From NCBI RefSeq assembly GCF_000755145.1, contig NZ_CP009228.1, positions 1,783,694-1,847,693 on the forward strand: DNA of 64,000 nt, in the 5' to 3' direction. The notes beneath the pieces are model-generated. The model made no database searches. It saw nothing but the letters and a program-made list of their open reading frames with translations, and had not been told where the DNA came from. Within the stretch, counting starts at the first letter, position 1; each line of letters starts with the position of its first letter. Of this stretch, positions 16,967 through 25,055 are shown piece by piece. This stretch comes from Treponema putidum (GTDB taxonomy: Bacteria > Spirochaetota > Spirochaetia > Treponematales > Treponemataceae). The translations under genes and the position numbers were made by a program.

Positions 16967-18120
16967 AAAAAATAAGGATATATATTTTAAGTTTATTAAG
17001 TGTTATATTGATATTCAATTCTTGTACAGGAAAGGATGAAGCAAAAACAACTGAAGACAAGGCAAATAAACCTATCTATTTTGCTTGGTACGGTCCTTTA
17101 ACCGGAGATGCAAAGCAATACGGTGATACGGAAAAAATTGCTGTGGAGCTTGCTTTAAAGGATATCAATGATGCAGGGAATGGAGTTCTCGGCGGAAGGA
17201 AAATTATTGTAGATTTTTATGATGATAAAAATGATGCAAAAGAAGCGGTTAATATTGCAAATAAGATTGTTGCAGAAAAAAAATATCTTGCCGTAGTAGG
17301 AGGCTTCGGTTCTACACCTTCAATGGCTGCCGCTCCCATATACGAGAAAGCAAAAATTATCAATTATTCGCCCACTTCATCACATGCGGATTTTTCATCA
17401 TTGGGTAAATTTATGTTTAGAAATACGCCTACGCAACAAATTGAGACCACACAGTATGCAGACTATGTTTATAAAAAGCTTGGAATTAAAAGCGTCGCCA
17501 TTCTTAATGTAAATGATGACTGGGGAAATAATATTGCAAAAATATTTACCAACGAATTTGTAAAACTTGGCGGAAAAATAACCGATCTTCAAACTTATAT
17601 ACCTAATCAGACATCCGACTTTACTCCGATGATATCTAAAGCAAAAACAACAAATCCTGAAGCTTTCTTTCCTGTAGCCTATTATCAAGATTCTGCAAAT
17701 ATAGTAAGGCAGGCAAAAAATTTGGATTTTAATGTTCAAATGATTCTCTCAAGTTCTACACTAAAACAAGAACTGATAGACCTGGCCGGAGATATAGTTG
17801 AAGGCTCTTTTATAATGAATGCATATTCTCCCGATATAAATACGCCTGAATTTATACGTGTAATTGGAGAGTATACAAAGAGAACAGGAAAACAGGGTGA
17901 TGCTTTTGTAATGCAAACTTATGATGTCGTTAAGCAGCTGGCAACAGCGGTAGATATGGCCGGCAGTGACGACCCTGTGGTTGTAAGAGAAACCTTAGCT
18001 AATATGAAAGGATATAATGCCTTATCCGGACCTTATGATATGAATGAATTAGGTGATGCTGTAAGATCTCTTGTTCCTATGTTTATTAAAAACGGTAAAT
18101 TTACCAGAATTGATGATTAA
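16963..18120 (+). CDS. LivJ/LivK-type substrate-binding lipoprotein
   Basis: A 385-residue type-1 periplasmic binding protein (Peripla_BP_6). The signal peptide MKKIRIYILSLLSVILIFNS ends at a lipobox cysteine (NSCTG), so it is anchored as a lipoprotein. WYGPLTGDAKQYGDTEKIAV, VGGFGSTPSMAAAPIYEKAK and VAILNVNDDWGNNIAKIF are typical of the fold. It delivers the substrate to LivHMGF. Which ligand it binds cannot be read from the sequence. Its ATG overlaps the preceding stop. Confidence 0.9.
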   Translation: MKKIRIYILSLLSVILIFNSCTGKDEAKTTEDKANKPIYFAWYGPLTGDAKQYGDTEKIAVELALKDINDAGNGVLGGRKIIVDFYDDKNDAKEAVNIANKIVAEKKYLAVVGGFGSTPSMAAAPIYEKAKIINYSPTSSHADFSSLGKFMFRNTPTQQIETTQYADYVYKKLGIKSVAILNVNDDWGNNIAKIFTNEFVKLGGKITDLQTYIPNQTSDFTPMISKAKTTNPEAFFPVAYYQDSANIVRQAKNLDFNVQMILSSSTLKQELIDLAGDIVEGSFIMNAYSPDINTPEFIRVIGEYTKRTGKQGDAFVMQTYDVVKQLATAVDMAGSDDPVVVRETLANMKGYNALSGPYDMNELGDAVRSLVPMFIKNGKFTRIDD

Positions 18121-18129
18121 GGAGCTCCT

Positions 18130-19137
18130 ATGAAAAAAATATTAAATAGACCTGAAGAATTTGTAGATGAAACGGTAGAAGGAATTTTATATGCCTATCC
18201 AGATAAAATAACATCCCTAAATGGAGATAAGCGGGTTATTCTTAATAAAACAAAAAAGGACAATAAGGTCGGTATTGTTACTGCGGGAGGCAGCGGCCAT
18301 CTTCCTGTCTTTCTAGGCTATGTAGGTGATGGAATGCTTGACGGATGTGCTGTAGGTAATGTTTTTGCTTCTCCTTCAGCCAATAAAATGTATGAGATGA
18401 TTAAAGCCTGCAATTTCGGCAAAGGTGTATTATGTCTGTATGGAAATTACGGTGGAGATAAACTTAATTTTGAAATGGCAATGTCGATGGCTGAAATGGA
18501 TGGTATACAGGTCAAAGAAATAAGAGTAATGGATGATATTGCCTCATCACCGATTGATGCTAAGGATAAGCGCCGGGGAGTTGCGGGAATGGTTTTTGCT
18601 TACAAAATTGCAGGAGCTGCAGCTCAAAGAGGTTATGATCTTGAAAAACTTGTTTCAGTTACGGAAAAGGCTCTTGATAACATACGCACGATGGGAGTGG
18701 CTTTATCTCCATGTATAGTTCCTGAAGTCGGCAAACCGACTTTTTCAATCGAAGACGATGAAATGGAAATAGGAATGGGAATTCACGGAGAAGTAGGTAT
18801 AGAGGTTTCAAAACTAAAAACTTCAGCCGAGGTTGCAAAAATGATTTTTGATAAAATTGCAACCGAAATTTCTTTTTCGAAAAACGATGAAGTTGCAGTA
18901 ATGATTAACGGTCTTGGTGCTACTCCTCTTGAAGAGTTATTTATTGTATATCGGGATCTATTTAATATTTTAAACGGCCTTGGTGTAAAAGTAATAAGCC
19001 CGCACATAGGAGAATTTGCAACTTCAATGGAAATGGCTGGACTGTCGATTACAATTATGAAATTGGATGATGAATTAAAAGCCTTGCTTCTATGTGATGC
19101 AAATACGCCCTTCTATACAAATTCAAATAAAAAATAG
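18130..19137 (+). CDS. dhaK: Dihydroxyacetone kinase subunit DhaK-like
   Basis: A 335-residue DhaK protein. The three residues known in E. coli DhaK to hold the substrate are present: His57 in AGGSGHLP, Asp110 in GNYGGD, and the covalent-binding His219 in GMGIHGEVG. This supports a working ketose/aldose kinase subunit. Substrates in the family include dihydroxyacetone and four-carbon sugars such as erythrulose. AAGGAG precedes the ATG. In this operon it comes straight after the transporter genes, so its substrate may derive from the imported compound (inference). Confidence 0.9.
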   Translation: MKKILNRPEEFVDETVEGILYAYPDKITSLNGDKRVILNKTKKDNKVGIVTAGGSGHLPVFLGYVGDGMLDGCAVGNVFASPSANKMYEMIKACNFGKGVLCLYGNYGGDKLNFEMAMSMAEMDGIQVKEIRVMDDIASSPIDAKDKRRGVAGMVFAYKIAGAAAQRGYDLEKLVSVTEKALDNIRTMGVALSPCIVPEVGKPTFSIEDDEMEIGMGIHGEVGIEVSKLKTSAEVAKMIFDKIATEISFSKNDEVAVMINGLGATPLEELFIVYRDLFNILNGLGVKVISPHIGEFATSMEMAGLSITIMKLDDELKALLLCDANTPFYTNSNKK

Positions 19138-19146
19138 GATATGGCT

Positions 19147-19776
19147 ATGATTACAAAGGATATAATTTTAGATGTATTAATTGAAATAGCAAAGACTATG
19201 GAAAACGAAAAAGATTACCTTATTGAGCTTGATCAACAAAACGGTGACGGTGATTTAGGTATATCGATGAGTGCCGGATTCAATGCGACTGTTAATGCAT
19301 TTAAAGATGACAGTGGAAAAGACATAGGCCTCGGTATTCTCAAAGCTGCGATGGCTTTTAATGAAAAAGCTCCTTCAAGTTTAGGTACCATATTGTCATT
19401 CGGACTAATGGCTATGGGAAGAACTTTTAAAGGAAAACAAGAGCTAACTAGGGAAGAACTTGTATCCGGCTTTTCAAAATTTAATGAAGAGATTATGAAT
19501 AAGGGAGGTGCAAAGCCGGGAGAAAAAACCATTGTTGATACACTTGTTCCCGTTGAAAAATTCGTTCGGGAAAATTTGGGTAAAATTCCGGATGATGAAC
19601 TGATAAAAGAGTCTGAAAAAATTGCAAAAGAAGGTTCTGACTCAACACGGAACATGAAATCTGTTCATGGCAGAGCCGCTTACTATGCAGAAAAAAGTAT
19701 CGGTATTCTTGATGGCGGTTCTTATGTGGGATATTTATTATTTAAGGCTTTAAATAATTATCTGGAAGATAAATAG
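19147..19776 (+). CDS. dhaL: Dihydroxyacetone kinase subunit DhaL-like
   Basis: A 209-residue nucleotide-binding subunit. The Mg-binding aspartate triad of DhaL is visible in LDQQNGDGDLG (Asp29, Asp34, Asp36), and GAKPGEKTIVDTLVP and GSDSTRNMKSVHGRAAYY complete the ADP site. The histidine that usually follows the third aspartate (GDGDHG) is a leucine here. An ATG at 19141 is in frame, but it is one base after AGGAT; 19147 has better spacing. No dhaM-type PTS subunit lies in the window, so the phosphoryl donor is unclear: ATP directly or a distant PTS protein. Confidence 0.87.
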   Translation: MITKDIILDVLIEIAKTMENEKDYLIELDQQNGDGDLGISMSAGFNATVNAFKDDSGKDIGLGILKAAMAFNEKAPSSLGTILSFGLMAMGRTFKGKQELTREELVSGFSKFNEEIMNKGGAKPGEKTIVDTLVPVEKFVRENLGKIPDDELIKESEKIAKEGSDSTRNMKSVHGRAAYYAEKSIGILDGGSYVGYLLFKALNNYLEDK

Positions 19777-19792
19777 TTTAGAGGTGTGAAGC

Positions 19793-20800
19793 ATGAAAGA
19801 AAAAAGAAAATTGATTTTGGATGTTTTTAACAATAAACATGTCCAAAGAGTTCCTGTCGGTTTTTGGTGGCATTTTGCCGATGAGTACAGACAGTTCCGT
19901 GGTTTATTGGATGACGGAATTATTCAGGCAACAATTGACGGCACAAAAAAAATGTATGACGATTTAAAACCTGATATGGTAAAAATAATGTCTGATGGTT
20001 TTTTCGGTCATCCGTCAATTATGAAAAATGACATTAATAGTATTGATGATATTAAAAAAATAAAGTCGATAGGAAATTCGTCGCCATGGTATGATAAGCA
20101 AATCGATATGGTAAATAGTATTTTAGATTACTTTGACGGTGAAGTTGCTGCATTTTATAATATCTTTGCTCCGCTCAACTACATAAGGTTGTATACGGAG
20201 TGTTATAAAAAACAGCCCGATTTGTTTGTTAAACTTTTTTTTGAAAACCCGAATGCTATGTTGGAAGCTTCTTTAGAAATTGCCGATGACTTGATTGTGC
20301 TTGCCGATAAGCTAAAAAGCAAAACAAAACTTGACGGAATTTATTACAGTGTGCAAAGCGTTCAGTCAAAAGATGCCGATTTAAATTTCCATCAAGAGTA
20401 TGTTTCGGCTTCGGATAAAAAAGTCCTTGATAAAATAAATTCTCTTTGGGACAATAACATTCTTCATATCTGCGGCTATGCCGATTATACTAATGATCTA
20501 TCTTTTTATAAAGATTATAAAGCTAAGGTGTATAACTGGGCTGTAAACACTGAAAAAGTTTCCTTAGCAGCAGGAAAAAAATTCTTCGGCAATGCTTGTG
20601 TCCTTGGCGGGTTTGATAATAACAGGGGCACTCTTATCGATGTAGGCCCCGATACTGCGATTGAAAACTATGTTGATAGTTTGATAAAAGAAGCGGGAAC
20701 GACCGGTATTATTATAGGTGCCGACTGTACTATTGCTCCTGAAATCGGATATAAAAGACTTGAACAAATAAGAAACTACGCTGAAAAGCATAGTAAATAG
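19793..20800 (+). CDS. Uroporphyrinogen decarboxylase-fold methyltransferase (MtaA/CmuA-like)
   Basis: A 335-residue protein of the UroD superfamily. LHICGYADYTN (His225, Cys227) and IIIGADC (Cys312) reproduce the zinc-binding H-x-C...C set of methylcorrinoid:thiol methyltransferases such as MtaA, rather than heme-pathway UroD. The N-terminus (RVPVGFWWHFADEY) lacks the usual UroD arginine motif. Such enzymes move a methyl group from a corrinoid protein to a thiol or folate. No corrinoid-binding protein gene is adjacent, so the partner is unknown. It is the last gene of the operon, ended by a hairpin. Confidence 0.75.
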   Translation: MKEKRKLILDVFNNKHVQRVPVGFWWHFADEYRQFRGLLDDGIIQATIDGTKKMYDDLKPDMVKIMSDGFFGHPSIMKNDINSIDDIKKIKSIGNSSPWYDKQIDMVNSILDYFDGEVAAFYNIFAPLNYIRLYTECYKKQPDLFVKLFFENPNAMLEASLEIADDLIVLADKLKSKTKLDGIYYSVQSVQSKDADLNFHQEYVSASDKKVLDKINSLWDNNILHICGYADYTNDLSFYKDYKAKVYNWAVNTEKVSLAAGKKFFGNACVLGGFDNNRGTLIDVGPDTAIENYVDSLIKEAGTTGIIIGADCTIAPEIGYKRLEQIRNYAEKHSK

Positions 20801-20825
20801 AACACCTCCTATTTTAGTTTTATTT

Positions 20826-20856
20826 GAACAGCGAGTAGTATTACTGCCCGCTGTTC
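20826..20856. terminator. Hairpin between the convergent operon end and the permease gene
   Basis: Arms GAACAGCG and CGCTGTTC enclose a partly self-complementary loop (GTAGTATTAC). It lies between two convergent stops (20800 and 20863), so it can serve both strands. T tracts are short. Confidence 0.6.
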
Positions 20857-20862
20857 TCCCAT

Positions 20863-21846
20863 TTACTTCCTCCTTAAAAGATATACAAAAAAGGGACCTC
20901 CGATTAGGGCCATCAGGGTGCCGACAGGCAATTCTATCGGAGCCGCTATTGTGCGTGCAAAGGTGTCGGCTATCAGTAAAAATATTCCTCCGTTTAATAT
21001 CGAAAGGGGTAAAAGATATTTATAGTTAGGTCCCGTAATAAGTCTTACAATATGGGGAATTACAAGGCCGACAAAGCTGATGACTCCGACAAGGGAGGTA
21101 GAAATAGCCGCCAAAAAAGAGGCTGTGAGCGAAATTAAGATTCGGCTCCTTGTAATGTTTAAGCCCAAACTGCCGGCCTTTTCGTCTCCGAATAAGAGGA
21201 GATTGCTTGGGCGAATTACTGCAATGGCGGCTGCAAGGCCTATGAGGGAGTAGGGCAGGATGAGCTTAACATCGTACATACTTCGTCCCGAAAGATTTCC
21301 GCTGAGCCAAAGCATGATGTTTTGAATCTTGTCGCTGTTTAACACGGTTATAAGATAGCTTATCCCTGCAAAAAAAGCGTTTACTGCAACGCCTGCCAAA
21401 ATAAGGCGGACGGTCTTTACTCCGCCCTTCCAAGCTAAAAGGTAAACCAAAACGGCAGCCCCCATAGCTCCTATAAATGCGAAAAGGGGAGCGGCCGTAA
21501 CAAATTGCGGAAAAATCAACAGAGCCAGTAAAAGCCCCAGCTTTGCTCCGCTCGAAATACCTATTATTCCGGGATCTGCTAAGGGATTTTGGATAACCGC
21601 TTGGAGAAGGGCTCCTGAAGCGGCAAGGTTTGCCCCGACTATGAGGGCTAAAATAATTCTGGGCAGCCTTATATCCCAAATAATTATGGAAACATCCGAA
21701 TTTTCATGATAGAATATAATTTTTATAATTTCACTGACAGGTATCTTTGTGCTTCCGAAATAGATTGCTGCTAACACGGATACGGCCAAAAGAATACAAG
21801 AGATAATGAGAAAGATAAGCATTTTTTTTCGGCGTTCATCTTGCAT
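20863..21846 (-). CDS. FecCD-family ABC transporter permease (heme/corrinoid/siderophore)
   Basis: A 327-residue permease with about ten spans. LPRIILALIVGANLAASGAL, LADPGIIGISSGAKLGLLLA, SFVGLVIPHIVRLITGP and ELPVGTLMALIGGPFFVYLL are FecCD/BtuC hallmarks. It is downstream of its binding lipoprotein by 18 bases. No ATPase gene follows on this strand, so the transporter's ATPase must be elsewhere. The BtuF/IsdE-like partner suggests heme or corrinoid import. Confidence 0.9.
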   Translation of the reverse strand: MQDERRKKMLIFLIISCILLAVSVLAAIYFGSTKIPVSEIIKIIFYHENSDVSIIIWDIRLPRIILALIVGANLAASGALLQAVIQNPLADPGIIGISSGAKLGLLLALLIFPQFVTAAPLFAFIGAMGAAVLVYLLAWKGGVKTVRLILAGVAVNAFFAGISYLITVLNSDKIQNIMLWLSGNLSGRSMYDVKLILPYSLIGLAAAIAVIRPSNLLLFGDEKAGSLGLNITRSRILISLTASFLAAISTSLVGVISFVGLVIPHIVRLITGPNYKYLLPLSILNGGIFLLIADTFARTIAAPIELPVGTLMALIGGPFFVYLLRRK

Positions 21847-21864
21847 TTTTTTACCTTTTAGAAT

Positions 21865-22794
21865 TTAGTCTTCGGTTTCTCCGTAGATTATTTCTTGTAA
21901 ATTCTCGACAGCCTGCATTATTTTAATATTCCGTGAAACAGTGTATAAATTACTGTCAAGGTCGTAGATTTTATCCTCTTTCACGGCCTTTACCTTCTGC
22001 CAAATTTCATTCTTTGCGAACTCTGCCCTGAGGCTCTCAGCGGTATCTTCGGAATTTGTATGGGTAAGGCGTATGATGACATCGGGCTGATGTTTTACGA
22101 TTTCTTCTATGTTTATGGGAACATAGGACTTGTCGAAGTCTCCGATATCGTTTGCGATATTGTGAATTTTTAAAACCTCCATCAGGCTTCCTGTGTAGCA
22201 GTTTTTTGTTCCCATCATCAGCTTTTTAGGCGAACCTAAAAGCATCAATACCTTTGGGCTTTTTTTGCCGTAAATGGAGCGGCGTACTTCGAGGGTTTTA
22301 GCTTCAATAGTTTGAATCACATGTTCCGCATTTTTTTGTTTTGAAGTCATTTCTCCCAGATGTTTGATTGTATTTAAACATGCTTCATAGGAATTTAAAT
22401 CGACATATTCCGTTTTTATGTTTTGGTTTTGAAATATCTTATCCAATGTAGGTTTTGATCCGAGTGAGGCCAAATAGATATCCGCATTCAGCCGTTTTAC
22501 CGTTTCAATATCCGGCTGCTGCGGCATTCCTATTTTTTCGGCCTTTGCATAAAGCTCTGGCATGGGATGACGGCTTGAAGGAACTCCTGCGACATTTTTA
22601 TAGCCTAGATCATCTAAAATTTCTACTATGGACATGGTGCCTGCAATAACCCGAGGTCCTGCTTCCGGAAGGCTGCGGTTAGGCAAGCCGTTTTTATCTT
22701 GTTTAAAAAAATTATTAATTTTTGAACAGCTTACAGCAAATAAAGTTAGGGAAACAACTAATACGTAATATATAAGCAGCTTATTTGTTTTCAT
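21865..22794 (-). CDS. IsdE/BtuF-like ABC substrate-binding lipoprotein
   Basis: A 309-residue lipoprotein (signal peptide ending LTLFAVSCSK) with the two-lobe helical-backbone binding fold. GTMSIVEILDDLGYKNVAGV, KIGMPQQPDIETVKRLNADI and PINIEEIVKHQPDVIIRLTH are close to Gram-positive IsdE-type heme-binding proteins as I recall them. The methionine in KIGMPQQPD is near, but not exactly at, the position of the IsdE heme ligand. Corrinoid (BtuF) is the main alternative, and the nearby cobamide genes make it attractive. Confidence 0.78.
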   Translation of the reverse strand: MKTNKLLIYYVLVVSLTLFAVSCSKINNFFKQDKNGLPNRSLPEAGPRVIAGTMSIVEILDDLGYKNVAGVPSSRHPMPELYAKAEKIGMPQQPDIETVKRLNADIYLASLGSKPTLDKIFQNQNIKTEYVDLNSYEACLNTIKHLGEMTSKQKNAEHVIQTIEAKTLEVRRSIYGKKSPKVLMLLGSPKKLMMGTKNCYTGSLMEVLKIHNIANDIGDFDKSYVPINIEEIVKHQPDVIIRLTHTNSEDTAESLRAEFAKNEIWQKVKAVKEDKIYDLDSNLYTVSRNIKIMQAVENLQEIIYGETED

Positions 22795-22894
22795 AGCAAA
22801 ATATTCTAATGTTATACATAAAAAAAATCAAGTACGCTTTTTATAACTTTTATTTATTTCCGGTGCGGTTGCCCTGAAAAATTATACAAGTAAG

Positions 22895-22937
22895 CTTAAG
22901 GTAAACCTCTAAAAAACTGAAGTTTTTAGAGGTTCCC
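22895..22937. repeat. 43-bp palindromic repeat, copy A
   Basis: A hairpin (AACCTCTAAAAA/TTTTTAGAGGTT) flanked by CTTAAGGTA and CCC. The inverse of this block matches 35933-35972 at 38 of 40 positions, and its end resembles 51217-51251. It lies in the 258-base gap downstream of the acetyltransferase and upstream of the binding-lipoprotein gene; nothing coding was seen in that gap. Confidence 0.7.
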
Positions 22938-23012
22938 ATAAAAAGGAGTGTAAAGATTCCTAATATTTGTAACCATTTTAATATTTCGTGTATCCATCCC
23001 TTTGATTTTATG

Positions 23013-23051
23013 AAAGAGATTAAACTAATAATTTAGATATTTAATCTCTTT
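23013..23051 (-). terminator. Terminator of the acetyltransferase gene
   Basis: Perfect 12-bp arms AAAGAGATTAAA/TTTAATCTCTTT start directly after the acetyltransferase stop. The T run is stronger on the plus strand, so it may act in both directions. Confidence 0.6.
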
Positions 23052-23052
23052 T

Positions 23053-23577
23053 TTAATATTTATCCATCACGCATTTTTTTATATTTTTGCATGTTATTAT
23101 CCTTTTTATCATTAGGACTTCCCATTTTGCCGGCGGAATATATTCAGTTATAAACGGCATCTTGTCTTCTCTTTCATTGAAGATTGTGAAGCCGTTTTTT
23201 TTATAAAATTCTATTGTCCATTCAAACATTTTAAGAGCTTTTAGTATAAGATATTCCAAACCTATATGTTTTGCTTCTTGTTCAATAAAATTTAAAATGT
23301 ATTTACCATATCCTTTTCTTTGTATTTTATGTTTGATGTATATGGCTGAAATAAGCCCATGAGTATTTTTATCTTTAAGTGATATAAATCCGATTGCCCG
23401 ATTATCTTCATATAGAATATATGTATTTTCGGTTTTTATCATATTTTCAAAGGTTTCAATTATGTCTTGTTCCGGTACAACTTTGAAAACCTTGTTACTG
23501 TCGTTATAGATATCTAAAATAGTTTTTGCATCTTCTATTCCGGCTTTTTCGGTTTTGAGCAATTTTGTTTCTCCCAT
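23053..23577 (-). CDS. GNAT-family N-acetyltransferase
   Basis: A 174-residue single GNAT domain. AIGFISLKDKNTHGLISAIY is the central strand pair, HKIQRKGYGKYILNFIEQEA the acetyl-CoA loop (RxxGYG), and EWTIEFYKKNGFTIFNERED the C-terminal NGF motif. The start may be the ATG at 23577 or a TTG 15 bases on, for which GGGAG would be the ribosome site. The last 20 codons run through a 29-bp repeat shared with 4343-4371 and look appended. Substrate unknown. Confidence 0.8.
   Translation of the reverse strand: MGETKLLKTEKAGIEDAKTILDIYNDSNKVFKVVPEQDIIETFENMIKTENTYILYEDNRAIGFISLKDKNTHGLISAIYIKHKIQRKGYGKYILNFIEQEAKHIGLEYLILKALKMFEWTIEFYKKNGFTIFNEREDKMPFITEYIPPAKWEVLMIKRIITCKNIKKCVMDKY
23086..23114. repeat. 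29-bp exact repeat, copy 2 (other copy 4343-4371)
   Basis: Identical to 4343-4371. Here it lies within the 3' end of an acetyltransferase gene, and a short ATG-started frame of ten codons follows it. Confidence 0.7.
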
Positions 23578-23592
23578 AAAAGGTTTTGTAAA

Positions 23593-24504
23593 TTATTTAG
23601 TTAAATTTTTTAGTTCTGAAAGTTTTTGTTCTGCTATATCTTGAACTTGTTTGTTGGGATTTTTTTTCATACGAAGATAGTATTCTTTTGCCTTGTCGTA
23701 TTGCTTTAGGGCTTCATAGCATCTGCCTATGTTAAAGATAATTACATAATCTTCATTTGCAAGTTTATCGGCTTTTAACAGCACATTTAAAGCCTCTTTG
23801 AATTTTCCTTGATCGATATATGCCAAAGCCAAATAGTTATGAACTTCGATATTTTTAGGATATAGTTTCAATTGGGCTTCACATGTTTTTTCTGCAGCAC
23901 TTAGGGTTTGAGGGAGACTTTTTTGAAGCCAAGCTTTATAATACTCGTTTATCGAAATTAGAAAAAAGTGTTCACTTTCTGATGCCGGAATTACCTCATT
24001 CATGCTTCAAAGCCATTTATGATTTATCTCTTTTCCAAGTTTTAGAACTTCTATAATCTTTTGTGATTGCTTTTCATATTCTCCTATTTCGCCTAAAATA
24101 TGAATTCTTCCAAAATACATATCCAAGCGGTTTTTACCGAATTTTAATCCTTTCTCCAAATATGACAAGGCTTTATCGACATCTTCTTTTTCGTACCAGA
24201 TATTATTGTTTAAATACCCCGCTATTTGATTTGTCTTTTGATCCACCAAGGCCAAGGAATTAGTATTATCCTTCTTATAGGTATCCAATGAATGTGTAGA
24301 CCTTTGACCTTTAAGCAGATAATAATTAAAATAGGCAATATAGAGTTCAGGGTTTTTGGGCTCAGCTTTTTCCCATTTTGGTAAAAGAGCTGCAATTCCT
24401 TCTAAATTTCTTGCCGAGAGCAGATTGTCATATTCGGATTTGTAATCGGCAAAAATCCGGAATGACACCAACAAAATTAAAAATAGCACAATATTTTTTT
24501 TCAT
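23593..24504 (-). pseudogene. TPR protein interrupted by an in-frame TGA
   Basis: Starting at the ATG at 24504 (MKKNIVLFLILLVSFRIFA, a signal peptide), the frame reads KSEYDNLLSARNLEGIAALL and continues as helical TPR-like repeats to a TGA at 24007-24009. The same frame resumes at once (SMNEVIPASESEHFFLISIN) and runs on through clear TPR units (IEVHNYLALAYIDQGKFKEA, YVIIFNIGRCYEALKQYDKA) to 23593. A tryptophan (TGG) at the stop would give a 303-residue exported TPR protein (NHKWLWSMNE). This is a substitution, not a homopolymer indel. An internal ATG could still give the C-terminal part. Confidence 0.65.
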
Positions 24505-24768
24505 ATATTCCTCTTTAAAATAATTATAGCTACATTCTAACATTGGCTTTATGATCTGTCAATAGTTGCATTTTTTTGTGTTTTTCGTTGCCATTTTTCT
24601 TGGTAAAAATAGTGCTCTAATACTCTCTTGGCTATGTTTTTAAAATTAGCTAAATCTTCTGTGAATACAAATACTGAAGATGTAACTAAATATTAAAATA
24701 TGTCTTTAATGTAAATCGGCTATAATGCCGAAAATAATATAAACAAAGAAATTTCAGGAGATATTTTT

Positions 24769-24999
24769 ATGAAGTGCAAATATTGCGGAAAAGATGTCAG
24801 ACCCGTCGGGCCTAACTTGGAAAGTGATGATAACGGGTATAATTGTCCTGCAAGCGTATCAAAAAAACATGCTATTATACCCGATGGTTCGCATTGTATT
24901 TATTGCGGCCGTGAAACGAAAATCTTAGGGGACAGGGTTGTTACAAGTTATGGGATAAGGTGTTCGGCTTCCCCTTCAGGAAGACATGCAATACAGTAA
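24769..24999 (+). CDS. 76-residue protein with two tandem zinc knuckles
   Basis: Two copies of the same unit: CKYCGKDVRPVG...NCPASVSKKHAI and CIYCGRETKILG...RCSASPSGRHAI. Each has CxxC, a third cysteine about 20 residues later, and a histidine seven residues after that, so each probably binds one zinc. CAGGAG is well placed before the ATG. I do not recognise a named family; a nucleic-acid or protein-binding role is possible. It stands alone between minus-strand genes. Confidence 0.78.
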   Translation: MKCKYCGKDVRPVGPNLESDDNGYNCPASVSKKHAIIPDGSHCIYCGRETKILGDRVVTSYGIRCSASPSGRHAIQ

Positions 25000-25055
25000 G
25001 GTAAAGAATCAAGGTTTAGCGTTTTAGTAAAAAACGGTAAGCCTTTTTATAACCT

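Noticed and set aside
22795-22894. Cobalamin riboswitch before the binding lipoprotein
   Set aside because: No B12-box-like sequence or multi-stem fold could be found; only about 100 bases of plain leader precede the gene.
24007-24009. Selenocysteine codon in the TPR gene
   Set aside because: The expected residue is Trp, no redox motif surrounds it, and no SECIS-like stem follows.
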